Positions 42,167 through 50,644 of a stretch of DNA of 64,000 bases are shown here, one piece after another. Source of the stretch: Paenibacillus sp. MZ04-78.2 (GTDB lineage: Bacteria > Bacillota > Bacilli > Paenibacillales > NBRC-103111). Location: positions 62,001 to 126,000 of the forward strand of contig NZ_JANAVJ010000013.1 of the NCBI RefSeq assembly GCF_024213375.1, in the 5' to 3' direction. Both the position numbers and the translations under genes were made by a program. Below the pieces are notes generated by a model. It was not told where the DNA came from. It saw only the letters and a list, made by a program, of their open reading frames with translations, and did not search any database. How positions within the stretch are numbered: the first letter of the stretch is position 1; the number at the start of each line of letters is the position of its first letter.

Positions 42167-42197
42167 CAACATCTCTCCCTAGGCAATAATTAAATTT

Positions 42198-42227
42198 ACT
42201 GTAACTTACTTCCCTAGTGAATGTCAA
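42198..42227 (-). promoter_or_regulatory. Promoter of the mutS2-like/bpsA leader
   Basis: TTGACA (42227-42222), 18 nt, TACAGT (42203-42198) on the minus strand. This places the transcript start about 20 nt before the leader ORF. Confidence 0.5.
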
Positions 42228-42294
42228 GTGCTGTAAAATTCCCAGTGCATCCCGGATCATTCAAGCCGGTCGATGCCGGTCGTCACCTCAACCC

Positions 42295-44010
42295 TCACGC
42301 CCCGAACTGCGCCCGGTGCAGGCGGCTGTAAGCGCCCTCCGCAGCGAGCAGTTGCTCGTGATTGCCCTGCTCGGCAATGCCTTGGTCCGCAACCACCACG
42401 ATCCGGTCGGCGTTCTTTATCGTCGCCAGCCGATGGGCAATAATCAGTGTCGTTCGTCCTTCCGACAGCTCGGCCAGCGCCTGCTGAATCGCCGCTTCCG
42501 TCTCCGTATCGAGCGCCGACGTCGCCTCGTCGAGTATGAGGATCGGCGGATTTTTCAGGAACATGCGGGCTATCGAGAGCCGCTGCTTTTGCCCGCCGGA
42601 CAGCTTCACCCCGCGCTCGCCGATCAGCGTAGCAAGCCCCTCGGGCTGGGACAAGATCAGCTCTTCCAGCTGCGCCCGGCGCGCGGCCTCCCAGATTTCC
42701 TCATCCGTCGCTCCCAGCTTGCCGTACGCAATATTTTCGCGGATCGTCCCGTCGAACAGGAATACGTCCTGCTGCACGATGCCGATGTGCGAACGCAGCG
42801 ATTGCAGCGTCATCTGCCGGATATCGATGCCGTCGATCGTGATGCTTCCATCGTCGACCTCGTAGAACCGGGGCAGCAAGCTGCACAGGGTCGTCTTGCC
42901 TGCGCCGGACGGTCCGACGAGCGCTACGGTTTCCCCCGCACGAACCGTAAGATGAACGTCCTTCAGCACCTTCTCCTTGTTCTCATAGCCGAACTTCACG
43001 CCGTTGAAGCGAATATCCCCCTTCAGTTGCTCAACATGACGCGCATTCGGCGCATCGTCCACATCGGGGGCGGTCTCCAGCAGCTCCAGATACCGTTTGA
43101 AGCCCGCAATGCCTTTCGGATACGTCTCGATCACTGAATTGATCTTATGGATTGGCCCGAGGAAGACGTTGGACAGCATGACGAAAGCGATGAACTCCCC
43201 GTACGACATTTTTTTCTGGAGCACGAACCACGTTCCGCAGACGAGCACGAACAACGAAACGAGCTTCATCAAAATATAGCTGAACGACGAATTCCACGCC
43301 ATGATCCGGTAGGTCAGCAGCTTGGTCATCCGAAACCGGCTGTTGTTTTCCTCGAAGCGGGCGATTTCATGCTTCTCGTTGGAAAACGCCTGCACGACGC
43401 GAATACCGCTGATATTGTTTTCGACCCGTGCGTTGTAGTCGGCGATGTCGGCGAACATGCGCTTGAAGGCGCGCGACATTTTTTGGCTGAAGTACAGAGA
43501 CAAGTAAATCATCAGCGGGATAATAATAAAGGTTAGCACCGCGAGCTGCCAGTTGATGTTCAGCATAATCCCGAAGGCTCCGGCCAGTGTCATGACGGCA
43601 ATGAACAAGTCTTCGGGGCCATGGTGGGCGATCTCCCCAATGTCCATCAGGTCGTTGGTCATCCGGGAGACGAGATGCCCGGTCTTGTTGTTGTCGAAGA
43701 AGCGGAACGACAGCTTCTGCACATGGTCGAACAGCTTCTTGCGCATATCCGTTTCGATATTGATACCCAGCATATGCCCCCAATACGTCACCACGTAGTG
43801 CAGCGCAGCGCTGACCACATAAATGCCGAGCAGGCCGACGCAGCCCCACAAAATCCACTCCCATTTGCCGCTCGGCAGCAGATCGTCCACCACCCGGTTG
43901 ACGGCGATCGGGAAGGCCAGCTCCAGCAGCGCCGCAATAATCGCGCAGGAGAAATCCAGCAGAAACAACCCTTTGTAGGGTTGATAATAAGCAAAAAAAC
44001 GCCGAAGCAT
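42295..44010 (-). CDS. ABC transporter, exporter fold, Fur-box controlled
   Basis: A 571-residue half-transporter. Six membrane helices (about 1-310) are followed by an ATPase with Walker A GPSGAGKT, signature LSGGQKQR, Walker B ILILDEATSALD and switch histidine in IIAHRL. It resembles the YfiB/YfiC and MsbA group and probably works as a homodimer. A Fur-type box lies 40 nt before the start, linking it to iron limitation: siderophore export, or import in the manner of YbtPQ/IrtAB. It is divergent from the iron-binding lipoprotein gene. The ATG at 44010 has GAGAGGGG upstream. Confidence 0.8.
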   Translation of the reverse strand: MLRRFFAYYQPYKGLFLLDFSCAIIAALLELAFPIAVNRVVDDLLPSGKWEWILWGCVGLLGIYVVSAALHYVVTYWGHMLGINIETDMRKKLFDHVQKLSFRFFDNNKTGHLVSRMTNDLMDIGEIAHHGPEDLFIAVMTLAGAFGIMLNINWQLAVLTFIIIPLMIYLSLYFSQKMSRAFKRMFADIADYNARVENNISGIRVVQAFSNEKHEIARFEENNSRFRMTKLLTYRIMAWNSSFSYILMKLVSLFVLVCGTWFVLQKKMSYGEFIAFVMLSNVFLGPIHKINSVIETYPKGIAGFKRYLELLETAPDVDDAPNARHVEQLKGDIRFNGVKFGYENKEKVLKDVHLTVRAGETVALVGPSGAGKTTLCSLLPRFYEVDDGSITIDGIDIRQMTLQSLRSHIGIVQQDVFLFDGTIRENIAYGKLGATDEEIWEAARRAQLEELILSQPEGLATLIGERGVKLSGGQKQRLSIARMFLKNPPILILDEATSALDTETEAAIQQALAELSEGRTTLIIAHRLATIKNADRIVVVADQGIAEQGNHEQLLAAEGAYSRLHRAQFGA

Positions 44011-44049
44011 AGGTACCCCTCTCTCTTGATACTTTCTTAGCGATGTAAA

Positions 44050-44064
44050 TGAGACTCATTCTCA
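44050..44064 (-). promoter_or_regulatory. Fur-type box
   Basis: TGAGACTCATTCTCA fits the 7-1-7 pattern TGAnAnTnATnnTCA. It lies 40 nt before the ABC transporter start at 44010. Confidence 0.6.
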
Positions 44065-44235
44065 TTGCCATACCTCATTGTAGGCGGCGTACCGAGAGAT
44101 GGCAATGGACAAACACGACGGTTTTTTTGCACAAAATTTAAAGGGGCTTGTCCGAAGTTTTGTACAAAATGAAGCGGCCGTTTTTCGTTTGTCCATTGAG
44201 TGCCGGACAGGTTCCTTATATGATGGTTTCTGAAC

Positions 44236-44254
44236 GATAATGAGAATCATTATC
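44236..44254 (+). promoter_or_regulatory. Fur box
   Basis: GATAATGAGAATCATTATC matches the 19-nt Fur consensus at 18 of 19 positions, 37 nt before the binding-protein start. Confidence 0.85.
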
Positions 44255-44290
44255 TATAACTCTTACATCCTGTCGAAGGAAGGTAACCTC

Positions 44291-45274
44291 ATGAAAGCGG
44301 CAAAAAAAGTCATCCATCTGTTCGTCATCGTCCTAAGCTTGGGAGCGATGCTGGCTATGGCGGCATGCGGCGCACAAACCGCAGCTCCTCCCGCTTCCGC
44401 TGGACAAACCGCAGACTCGGCCGAAGCCAAAGCGCCCGCTACGCGCAAGTATACGGATTACAAAGGCAATGAAGTGCAAATTCCCGTGCAGCCGCAGCGC
44501 GTCATTTTTGCGGGAGAGACGTTCGGCGATTTGATGGTTCTCGGTGTCGACGCCGTCGGCGCGCAGTTGACTTCGATCAAAGATCACGTCTTCGAAAACC
44601 GGGTGAAGACTGTCGAAGATGTCGGCTTCCCGATCAATCTGGAAAAGGTGCTGGAGCTGAAGCCCGATTTGATCCTTGTGGCCAGCACCGACACGAAGCA
44701 GTACGAGCAGCTTTCCAAAGTCACTCCTACCGTCATGTTCGATACGTTCGCCCCGTTGGACGAGCGTATTGCGGTGCTGGGGGATTTGCTCGGAAAGCAG
44801 AAGCAGGCCAAGCAGTGGCTTGCCGATTTCAACGCGAAGGCGGAGGCCATGTGGAAGCAGCTCCGGGCAGACGGCATGAAGGACGGAGAAACCGCCTCGG
44901 TGTTTACGTATTATCCCGGCGACCGGCTGTTTGTCATGGCGCGCGCCGGACTTCCGCAAATGCTGTATCATCCAAACGGGTTCAAGCCTACCCCGATGAT
45001 TCAGGACGTGCTGAACGGCAGCAAAGGGTTCGTGCATATCTCGCCGGAGCTTCTGCCGCAGTATGCCGGCGACCGGATTTTCATTCTCATTCCGGCCGCC
45101 GGTCTGGAGGAGGCGCGCAAATCGACGGACGAATTGATGAAAAGCCGCATTTGGCTCGATCTGCCTGCCGTCAAGAATGGCCGCGTCTATTCGATTGATA
45201 TTTTAAAATCAGACAGCGACGCCTCGACGAGAGAATGGATGCTAGAGGAACTTCCTAGAATGCTTCGCAAATAA
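44291..45274 (+). CDS. Ferric-siderophore-binding lipoprotein
   Basis: A 327-residue lipoprotein with lipobox LAMAAC (Cys about 24) and a FecB/FhuD-type two-lobe fold: VIFAGETFGDLMVLGVDAVG, LELKPDLILVASTD and a late GDRIFILIPAAG. A Fur box lies directly upstream. The ATG at 44291 (MKAAKK) has AAGGAAGG 7 nt upstream and is preferred to the frame opening at 44240, which would lie inside the Fur box. It hands a siderophore to a FecCD-type permease that is not encoded next to it. It is closely similar to the binding domain fused to the regulator at 45398. Confidence 0.88.
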   Translation: MKAAKKVIHLFVIVLSLGAMLAMAACGAQTAAPPASAGQTADSAEAKAPATRKYTDYKGNEVQIPVQPQRVIFAGETFGDLMVLGVDAVGAQLTSIKDHVFENRVKTVEDVGFPINLEKVLELKPDLILVASTDTKQYEQLSKVTPTVMFDTFAPLDERIAVLGDLLGKQKQAKQWLADFNAKAEAMWKQLRADGMKDGETASVFTYYPGDRLFVMARAGLPQMLYHPNGFKPTPMIQDVLNGSKGFVHISPELLPQYAGDRIFILIPAAGLEEARKSTDELMKSRIWLDLPAVKNGRVYSIDILKSDSDASTREWMLEELPRMLRK

Positions 45275-45301
45275 TTTACCGATGTATGCGGGAAGTTCCC
45301 G

Positions 45302-45342
45302 GAAGCTTTTCAAGCTGTTATTGAAAAGCTTCTTTGTTTTTT
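45302..45342 (+). terminator. Terminator of the binding-protein gene
   Basis: Perfect 12-bp stem GAAGCTTTTCAA with TTGAAAAGCTTC, then TTTGTTTTTT. Confidence 0.88.
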
Positions 45343-45359
45343 ATACAATAGTTTTTAGT

Positions 45360-45374
45360 TGATAATCATTCTCA
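45360..45374 (+). promoter_or_regulatory. Fur box
   Basis: TGATAATCATTCTCA is a near-perfect 7-1-7 Fur site, 24 nt before the Btr-like regulator start. Confidence 0.8.
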
Positions 45375-45397
45375 ATAACTGAAGGAGGAATGTGCGA

Positions 45398-47059
45398 TTG
45401 GGCTGCGAATCGGCGAACGCCTCTCCCCTGCGCTCTCTGCTGTTTCATCTGTCGGATATCGAGCGAATCCATCGGCCGGTCGGATGGAAATCCGGGAAAC
45501 AAACGGCCGCTCACCATACGATGCTGATCTTTACCACCGGACAGGGCCGCTTGGATGCGGACGACAGCCGCTATCACTTCACTCCCGACAGGTGCTTCTT
45601 ATTCGCTCCTGGGGCTTCGTATCGACTGGAGAACGAATATGACGACGCGCTCCATTTCTACAAGATCACGTTTACGGCCGTTCGGATTGGGAGCTCTTCG
45701 CACGAAACGTTTGCCGGGGAGCTTTTTCCGGAGCGCCGCGAGCTGACCGCGTATCCGTTCTCCCGGCTGGTCCGGTTAACGGAAGAGCTGTACGCCGGCC
45801 GGCCCGACCCGTGCGATATTGCTTGGTTCAAGCAGCAGCTCCGGTTTCAGGAGCTGCTGGGCTTTGTCATCGAGCACAATCTCCATTCGGAGCGACCGCT
45901 CAGTCCGACGCAGGCGGTCGAAAGCACGGTCCGTTACATACAGAACCATTACATGGATAACATTACCGTCAAGCAGCTAGCCAGTCAGGCGCAAGTGCCT
46001 CACTGGCAGTACACCCCGATTTTCCAGGAGCTGACCGGCAGGAAGCCGCTCGATTATTTGACCGAGCTGCGGATTAACCGCTCCAAGCAATTGCTGCTGG
46101 CTTCCACTGCCCCCCTAAGGGAAATTGCCCAGCAAGTCGGCTTTCGGGACGAGTACTACTTTAACCGCCGCTTTCGTCAAACGACGGGCATCGCGCCGAA
46201 GCAGTATGCCCGTCTGGCAAGCCGTACCGTTCTGGTCAGGGATTGGACGGGGCACGAGGTCGAAATTCCCGAGCGGCCGGAGCGGATCATTTTTTACGGA
46301 GAAACGTTCGGGGATCTGCTGGCGCTAGGCGTTAAAGCGATTGGCGGCGGCATTTCATTTTATAAGCAATCCTTATTCAAGAGCAAGCTGCGGGACGTGC
46401 ATGACATTGGCTTCCCAATGAGGACGGAGGTCCTTGCGGCGCTGAAGCCGGATTTGATCATCTTGGCCAGCTCCGACGAAGCGCAGTATAGCCGCATTTC
46501 CAAAATCGCTCCCACGCTGACGTTTAATTCGTTTGCGCCGCTCGATCATCGTTTGCGCACGCTTGGCCGTTGGCTCGGGAAAACGCGCGAGGCGGAGCGG
46601 TGGCTGCAAGTCTACAACGCCAAAGCGGCCGCTATGTGGCAGCAGCTTCGCTCCACGATCGAACCGGGGGAAACGGCCTCCGTGTTTATCTTCGATCATG
46701 GCAAGCGCTTGTTCGTCATGGGAGCCGTCGGTCTTTCGTCGGCGCTTTATCACCCTTACGGCTTTCGGCCTGTAGGGAACATTCAGGAAGTGCTGAATGC
46801 GGGACAAGGATTTACGGAAATATCCGAGGCCAGCCTGCCCGCGTATGCCGGGGACCGTATTTTCATGCTGCTTCCCACAAGCCCGGAGTCGGTACAAGCA
46901 GCGGAGAAGCTGATGAGCAGCCCGCCTTGGCGCAGCCTGCCCGCCGTTCGGAACGGCCGCGTCCATCTGGTGGATGCGGCGCAATGGAACTTCGGCGACG
47001 CCTTCACCAGAGCGAAGCTGCTTGAGGCGCTGCCTCGCTGGCTTACCAAAACCTCCTAG
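45398..47059 (+). CDS. Btr-like AraC regulator fused to a siderophore-binding domain
   Basis: A 553-residue protein. An N-terminal cupin-like part (about 1-140) is followed by an AraC double helix-turn-helix (about 165-265; LREIAQQVGFRDEYYFNRRF) and a FecB-type binding domain to the end (VLVRDWTGHEVEIPERPERI onward). The architecture matches Btr of B. subtilis, which activates siderophore uptake genes when its binding domain holds the ferric siderophore inside the cell. No signal peptide is present, as expected. Start choice: TTG 45398 is 9 nt after GGAGG; GTG 45392 is too close to it. Its binding domain is very like the lipoprotein encoded just before it, so the ligand is probably shared. 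Confidence 0.85.
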   Translation: MGCESANASPLRSLLFHLSDIERIHRPVGWKSGKQTAAHHTMLIFTTGQGRLDADDSRYHFTPDRCFLFAPGASYRLENEYDDALHFYKITFTAVRIGSSSHETFAGELFPERRELTAYPFSRLVRLTEELYAGRPDPCDIAWFKQQLRFQELLGFVIEHNLHSERPLSPTQAVESTVRYIQNHYMDNITVKQLASQAQVPHWQYTPIFQELTGRKPLDYLTELRINRSKQLLLASTAPLREIAQQVGFRDEYYFNRRFRQTTGIAPKQYARLASRTVLVRDWTGHEVEIPERPERIIFYGETFGDLLALGVKAIGGGISFYKQSLFKSKLRDVHDIGFPMRTEVLAALKPDLIILASSDEAQYSRISKIAPTLTFNSFAPLDHRLRTLGRWLGKTREAERWLQVYNAKAAAMWQQLRSTIEPGETASVFIFDHGKRLFVMGAVGLSSALYHPYGFRPVGNIQEVLNAGQGFTEISEASLPAYAGDRIFMLLPTSPESVQAAEKLMSSPPWRSLPAVRNGRVHLVDAAQWNFGDAFTRAKLLEALPRWLTKTS

Positions 47060-47110
47060 AATCCGGCCGACGTAAGCGGAGTGCGAGTCTCCGGGTATTC
47101 AAAACAAAAA

Positions 47111-47153
47111 AAGCGGCGGTCGGGAGCGAAACTCAAGCTCCAAACTGCCGCTT
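47111..47153. terminator. Terminator between converging genes
   Basis: AAGCGGC with GCCGCTT, plus an inner GGAGC/GCTCC stem. The minus strand ends in TTTTTTTGTTTT; the plus strand has only a weak T run. Confidence 0.7.
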
Positions 47154-47158
47154 CCTCA

Positions 47159-47281
47159 TTATAATGCTCCCGCCGTGTGCTTGATGACCGCGTCGATCAT
47201 ACGCTCCCAATCGTCGTTTCTGTTTACATCATAAATGATGTGAACCGAACACCACCGCCAAGGTGCGTTAATGTGCGGCAT
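47159..47281 (-). other. Short frame, possibly the end of a lost gene
   Basis: An ATG at 47281 inside the end of the AraC gene opens a 40-codon frame: MPHINAPWRWCSVHIIYDVN, then DDWERMIDAVIKHTAGAL. It looks like natural coding sequence (helix DDWERMIDAVIKH) rather than chance, but it is too short to name and has no ribosome binding site. It may be the tail of a deleted gene fused behind the regulator. Confidence 0.3.
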
Positions 47282-48233
47282 CTCTGACATAGTCGCTTGG
47301 ATTCACGCCATACGTCTTCTTGAATAAGGCCGCAAAATGGCTGAAATTATTATAGCCTACCAGAGACGCGGCCTGACTGACGTTCAGCGAACCTTTTTCC
47401 AGCATCATCCTGGCTTTCTCCATCCGCTGCTGGCGGACGAATTCGAAGACGGTCATCCCGAACACTTCTTTAAAGCCGATCTTCAGTTTGAAGTCGTTGA
47501 GGCTGATTTTGCGCGACAAGGCAAGCAGGCTGGGCGGTTGGGCCAACGTCTGCAGCAAAATATCTCTGGCGCTGTAAATCTTGTCAATGTCTTCCGTTTT
47601 CAAGCTGGAGCCTTTCCTTGCCCGGCCGTCGTTCGCTTCGTGAATAAACGACGCCAGCAGTTCGAGGCACTTTCCTTCCAGAAAAAGCCGCTTGGCCGTG
47701 CCGCTGTACGGGCAGCTCTGCAGCTGCTGCACCAGAACTTGAAGCTTGGGACCGATCAAGTCTTCAAAGCAGAAGAAGGACTTCTCCATCCTGACACCCA
47801 GCTCTTGAAAAAGGGGCTGCCAGAGCCGGGCGTCCATGCGCAGCTCTGCTTGCATGATCCGTTTATTTTTTCTGTGTTCCATATGGATACGAACATCGTT
47901 AAAATAAACAAGCTGCGCGGAGCCGGACTCGTTCGCTATTTCCCTCCGCTGCCCTTCTGCGGACCAGCAGCCGCTGCCCTCGATATTCAGCGCAAGTTCC
48001 AGATGCGGATACCGAACGCCCATATCGAAGGTAACGTCCTCCCGCCAGATCATATCGCTCAACTGCAGCTCCATGCCGTCCCGAAGCTGGATGAAGCTAA
48101 ACTGCCCTTCGCCGTATTCCGGCGGAAGCGTACCCGTCTGCTCGTACGGCTCCTTCTGCGGAGCGGCGTTCAAATAGCCGCATACGTTCGTTGTCATATC
48201 GTGAAGCTCGGCAAACTCGGCCTTAATGTTCAT
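47268..48233 (-). CDS. PchR-like AraC-family regulator
   Basis: A 321-residue protein with an N-terminal sensor half (about 1-215) and a C-terminal AraC DNA-binding half (LSRKISLNDFKLKIGFKEVF and QAASLVGYNNFSHFAALFKK). The layout and the first helix-turn-helix resemble PchR/YbtA, which respond to a ferric siderophore. A Fur box lies 58 nt before the ATG. It probably activates the YbtPQ-like transporter genes upstream (50641-52446) in low iron when the siderophore is present; this is inferred from context. Confidence 0.8.
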   Translation of the reverse strand: MNIKAEFAELHDMTTNVCGYLNAAPQKEPYEQTGTLPPEYGEGQFSFIQLRDGMELQLSDMIWREDVTFDMGVRYPHLELALNIEGSGCWSAEGQRREIANESGSAQLVYFNDVRIHMEHRKNKRIMQAELRMDARLWQPLFQELGVRMEKSFFCFEDLIGPKLQVLVQQLQSCPYSGTAKRLFLEGKCLELLASFIHEANDGRARKGSSLKTEDIDKIYSARDILLQTLAQPPSLLALSRKISLNDFKLKIGFKEVFGMTVFEFVRQQRMEKARMMLEKGSLNVSQAASLVGYNNFSHFAALFKKTYGVNPSDYVRDAAH

Positions 48234-48290
48234 CGGTTCCCCCTGGCGAATCTCTACAATGACACAGAATCAAACTTGCGTATGTGACAT

Positions 48291-48305
48291 TGATAATCAT
48301 TTTCA
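48291..48305 (-). promoter_or_regulatory. Fur box
   Basis: TGATAATCATTTTCA (plus-strand reading) is a 7-1-7 Fur site, 58 nt before the PchR-like gene. Confidence 0.78.
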
Positions 48306-48352
48306 CTAAAATTCAGTATATCATAACCCACATACGGTTCAACAAAAAAAAA

Positions 48353-48373
48353 AATCCAGCACAAGGCTGGATT
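48353..48373 (-). terminator. Terminator downstream of the IS200-type transposase gene
   Basis: AATCCAGC with GCTGGATT over a 5-nt loop, followed on the minus strand by eleven T. It may be the transcription stop and secondary-structure end of the insertion sequence. Confidence 0.65.
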
Positions 48374-48420
48374 ATACTTTTTCTTCAATCGCCATGTTCA
48401 CGATCTTACGGTTTGCATCT

Positions 48421-48819
48421 TTACCCCCTTGTCTTCTGTTCTTCAACATAACGTTTGATGGTTTCGCTCGAAACATTCCCTGCCGTGCTGACAAAATACG
48501 AACGTGTCCAAAGGCTTGGCAGATGCTCCAAGTGCTTAAATTCTTGACGCAAACATCGCGAGGTCGTACCTTTCAGTTTTGCCATAACGTCCGCCGGAGA
48601 ATCCGTTGGCAGCACGTTTAAGAATAGATACGCATGATCCGGCATGACTTCCATCGCAGCAATCAGCCAATCGTTTTTCTGGCACACCTCTTGCACAAGC
48701 TCTTTAAAACGCGCTTCGACTTGACTCACAAGTACCTTTCTTCGGTATCGTGGGCAAAACACAAAATGATAGTTGATGAGTGATACGGTTGTGGTCGTTC
48801 TTCTATATTCTTGTCCCAT
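48421..48819 (-). mobile_element. tnpA: IS200/IS605-type TnpA transposase, HUH motif altered
   Basis: A 132-residue Y1 transposase. It opens INYHFVFCPRYRRKVL, has the central MEVMPDHAYLFLN and the catalytic tyrosine in SYFVSTAGNVSSETIKRYVEEQK. In active enzymes the metal-binding HUH motif reads H-V-H; here it is H-A-Y, so one histidine is lost. That should impair single-strand cleavage. No tnpB is present. The element splits the iron block between the PchR-like gene and the transporter pair. Its exact ends are not defined; a hairpin at 48353-48373 may be one end. Confidence 0.8.
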
Positions 48820-48907
48820 ACACTGATTGTATCAGTTTAAATATATAACCACAACAACATAAAACAATGTTGCGGCCAGGCACCGACTGCGGATGCTACG
48901 TTGCCGA

Positions 48908-50644
48908 TCAAGAAGAAATACTCCAGCCTCCGGTTTGCTGCTGCAAATTCCAGAGCCGGGCGTATAAACCTTCACGCTGCAGCAGGTCGTTATGCCGCCC
49001 CTGCTCGACCACGCGGCCGCTGTCCAACACGATGATGTTGTCGGCGTTCTTTATCGTTTTCAGACGATGCGCGATGACAATCACCGTCCTTCCTTGAACC
49101 AGATGATCGATCGCGCGCTGAATCTCCACTTCGTTTTCCGGGTCCAAGGAAGCCGTCGCCTCGTCCAGCAGAACGATCGGCGCGTTCTTCAGAATCGCCC
49201 GCGCGATAGAAATCCGCTGCTTTTCTCCGCCCGATAACGTGCTGCCCCCCTCGCCCACCATCGTATCGTAGCCTTGCGGCAGCTTCATGATAAACTCGTG
49301 GCAGCAGGCCTGCCGGGCCGCTTCCTTCACCTCCTGCTGCGTCGCTCCGCTCCGCCCGAAGCGGATATTGTTGCCGATCGTATCCTGGAACAGATAGACG
49401 TCCTGAAACACCATTGACACCTTGCGGAGCAGCGCTTCCGGGTCCATGCTCCGCATATCCTGCCCTCCGAGCAGCACCGTTCCTTCGACGGGATCGTAGA
49501 AGCGTGCGGCCAGCCGAAGAAGCGTGCTCTTTCCGCTTCCCGACGGGCCGACCAGCGCGGTGAACGAACCGGCAGGCATCCGAACGCTGATGTTTTTGAG
49601 CGTGGATTGCTCGTTGTAACCGAAGGTGACCTGCCGCAGCTCGACGTCGTGCTCTTCGGGAGGAAGCTCGCTGCCAGTCATGCCGGATTCTTTCAGCAAT
49701 TGGACGATACGTTCGCCGGCCTGCTCGTGATAGCGGAACTCTGCATAGTTCACGAGCGCGGTCGTGAGAGGATCGAAAATCCGCGTTCCGATGAGCAAAA
49801 ACGTCACAAGCGTTATCACGTCAAGCTTGCCGCCCAGCAGCAGATGAACCCCTACAATCACCATCAGGGTCAGCCCGGCGCGAACAAGAGCAATGGCGCT
49901 CAGCACGATCGGTCCAAGCAGCCCTTCGATCCGGATGCTGTGCCGCATCAGCTCCTTGAACGATTTTTCCAGCCGGACGAAGCGCTCGCCCGTGATATTG
50001 TAAGCTTTAATGACTCGGATGCCGTTCAAATATTCCTGAAGACGGTTTGCGGCGTCAATCTTGGCCCGCATATGGTTCGCCCCCAGCTTCCGCTGAATGC
50101 GGGAGGTGAGCAGAACCAGAATGACCGCCACCGGAAGAGCGGCAAACATGGCGGCCGCCATGCGCCAGTCCAGCATGGAGAGCCCGGCAAGAGCCAGCAC
50201 CGGCATGACCAAGGCGCCGAGCATCTGCGGTACGAGATGCGAGAGGCCATGCTCCACCAGCGTAAAATCGCCCATCATCATATTCGCCAAATCGCCGGGG
50301 TCGCGTCGGTTCAAATAGCCGAGGGATAGCTTCCGCAAATGCTCGGCCAGCTGAGCGCGCCCTTCGGCCGCCGTCTCGTAAGCTCCCCGAAACTGGGTGC
50401 GGTATGCCGGCATTTCGCTGAAGAACAAAACAATCAGCGCAGCCGCCATGCCTCCGCACACCCACCAAAGCCCCGTTACATCCAGCGGCGCGCCCGGATG
50501 AACGAACGGCTCGAAGATCAGTCTCGCGCCTACGACCAGCAGGGCAAAAGGCGCGATTGCTATCAGGTTGGCGAGCGTCGTATACATTACCGGCTTGATC
50601 AGCTTTTTCGGCTGGCCCGCCGTAATGTTATGAAGCATACTCAT
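48908..50644 (-). CDS. YbtQ/IrtB-like siderophore ABC transporter half
   Basis: A 578-residue half-transporter with six membrane helices and an ATPase: Walker A GPSGSGKST, LSGGEKQR, LLDEATASLDPENE, IIAHRL. It pairs with the gene before it; the ATG at 50644 overlaps that gene's stop and has GGGAGG 9 nt upstream. The DPENE ending after Walker B and the paired layout are typical of YbtPQ/IrtAB importers, which take up ferric siderophores despite an exporter fold. It is part of the Fur-controlled block. Confidence 0.8.
   Translation of the reverse strand: MSMLHNITAGQPKKLIKPVMYTTLANLIAIAPFALLVVGARLIFEPFVHPGAPLDVTGLWWVCGGMAAALIVLFFSEMPAYRTQFRGAYETAAEGRAQLAEHLRKLSLGYLNRRDPGDLANMMMGDFTLVEHGLSHLVPQMLGALVMPVLALAGLSMLDWRMAAAMFAALPVAVILVLLTSRIQRKLGANHMRAKIDAANRLQEYLNGIRVIKAYNITGERFVRLEKSFKELMRHSIRIEGLLGPIVLSAIALVRAGLTLMVIVGVHLLLGGKLDVITLVTFLLIGTRIFDPLTTALVNYAEFRYHEQAGERIVQLLKESGMTGSELPPEEHDVELRQVTFGYNEQSTLKNISVRMPAGSFTALVGPSGSGKSTLLRLAARFYDPVEGTVLLGGQDMRSMDPEALLRKVSMVFQDVYLFQDTIGNNIRFGRSGATQQEVKEAARQACCHEFIMKLPQGYDTMVGEGGSTLSGGEKQRISIARAILKNAPIVLLDEATASLDPENEVEIQRAIDHLVQGRTVIVIAHRLKTIKNADNIIVLDSGRVVEQGRHNDLLQREGLYARLWNLQQQTGGWSISS

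Larger units (their letters stand above)
41858..42197 (-). promoter_or_regulatory. Attenuator leader of the mutS2-like/bpsA operon
   Basis: About 330 nt separate a TTGACA promoter from the start codon. In order on the minus strand: a 7-codon ORF (42166-42143); a segment GTCGTTCTTAACTAA that covers its last codons and stop and can pair with TTAGTTAAGAACAAC at 42035-42049 (14 of 15 positions); a three-level stem-loop (CATGCCTA/TAGGCATG, GCGCC/GGCGC, ATCCG-GCTGA/TCAGC-CGGAT, between 41930 and 42010); and a perfect 15-bp terminator. The stop-codon pairing means that a stalled ribosome would free the distal strand. This is the logic of ribosome-mediated attenuation seen at antibiotic-response genes. 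Confidence 0.65.
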
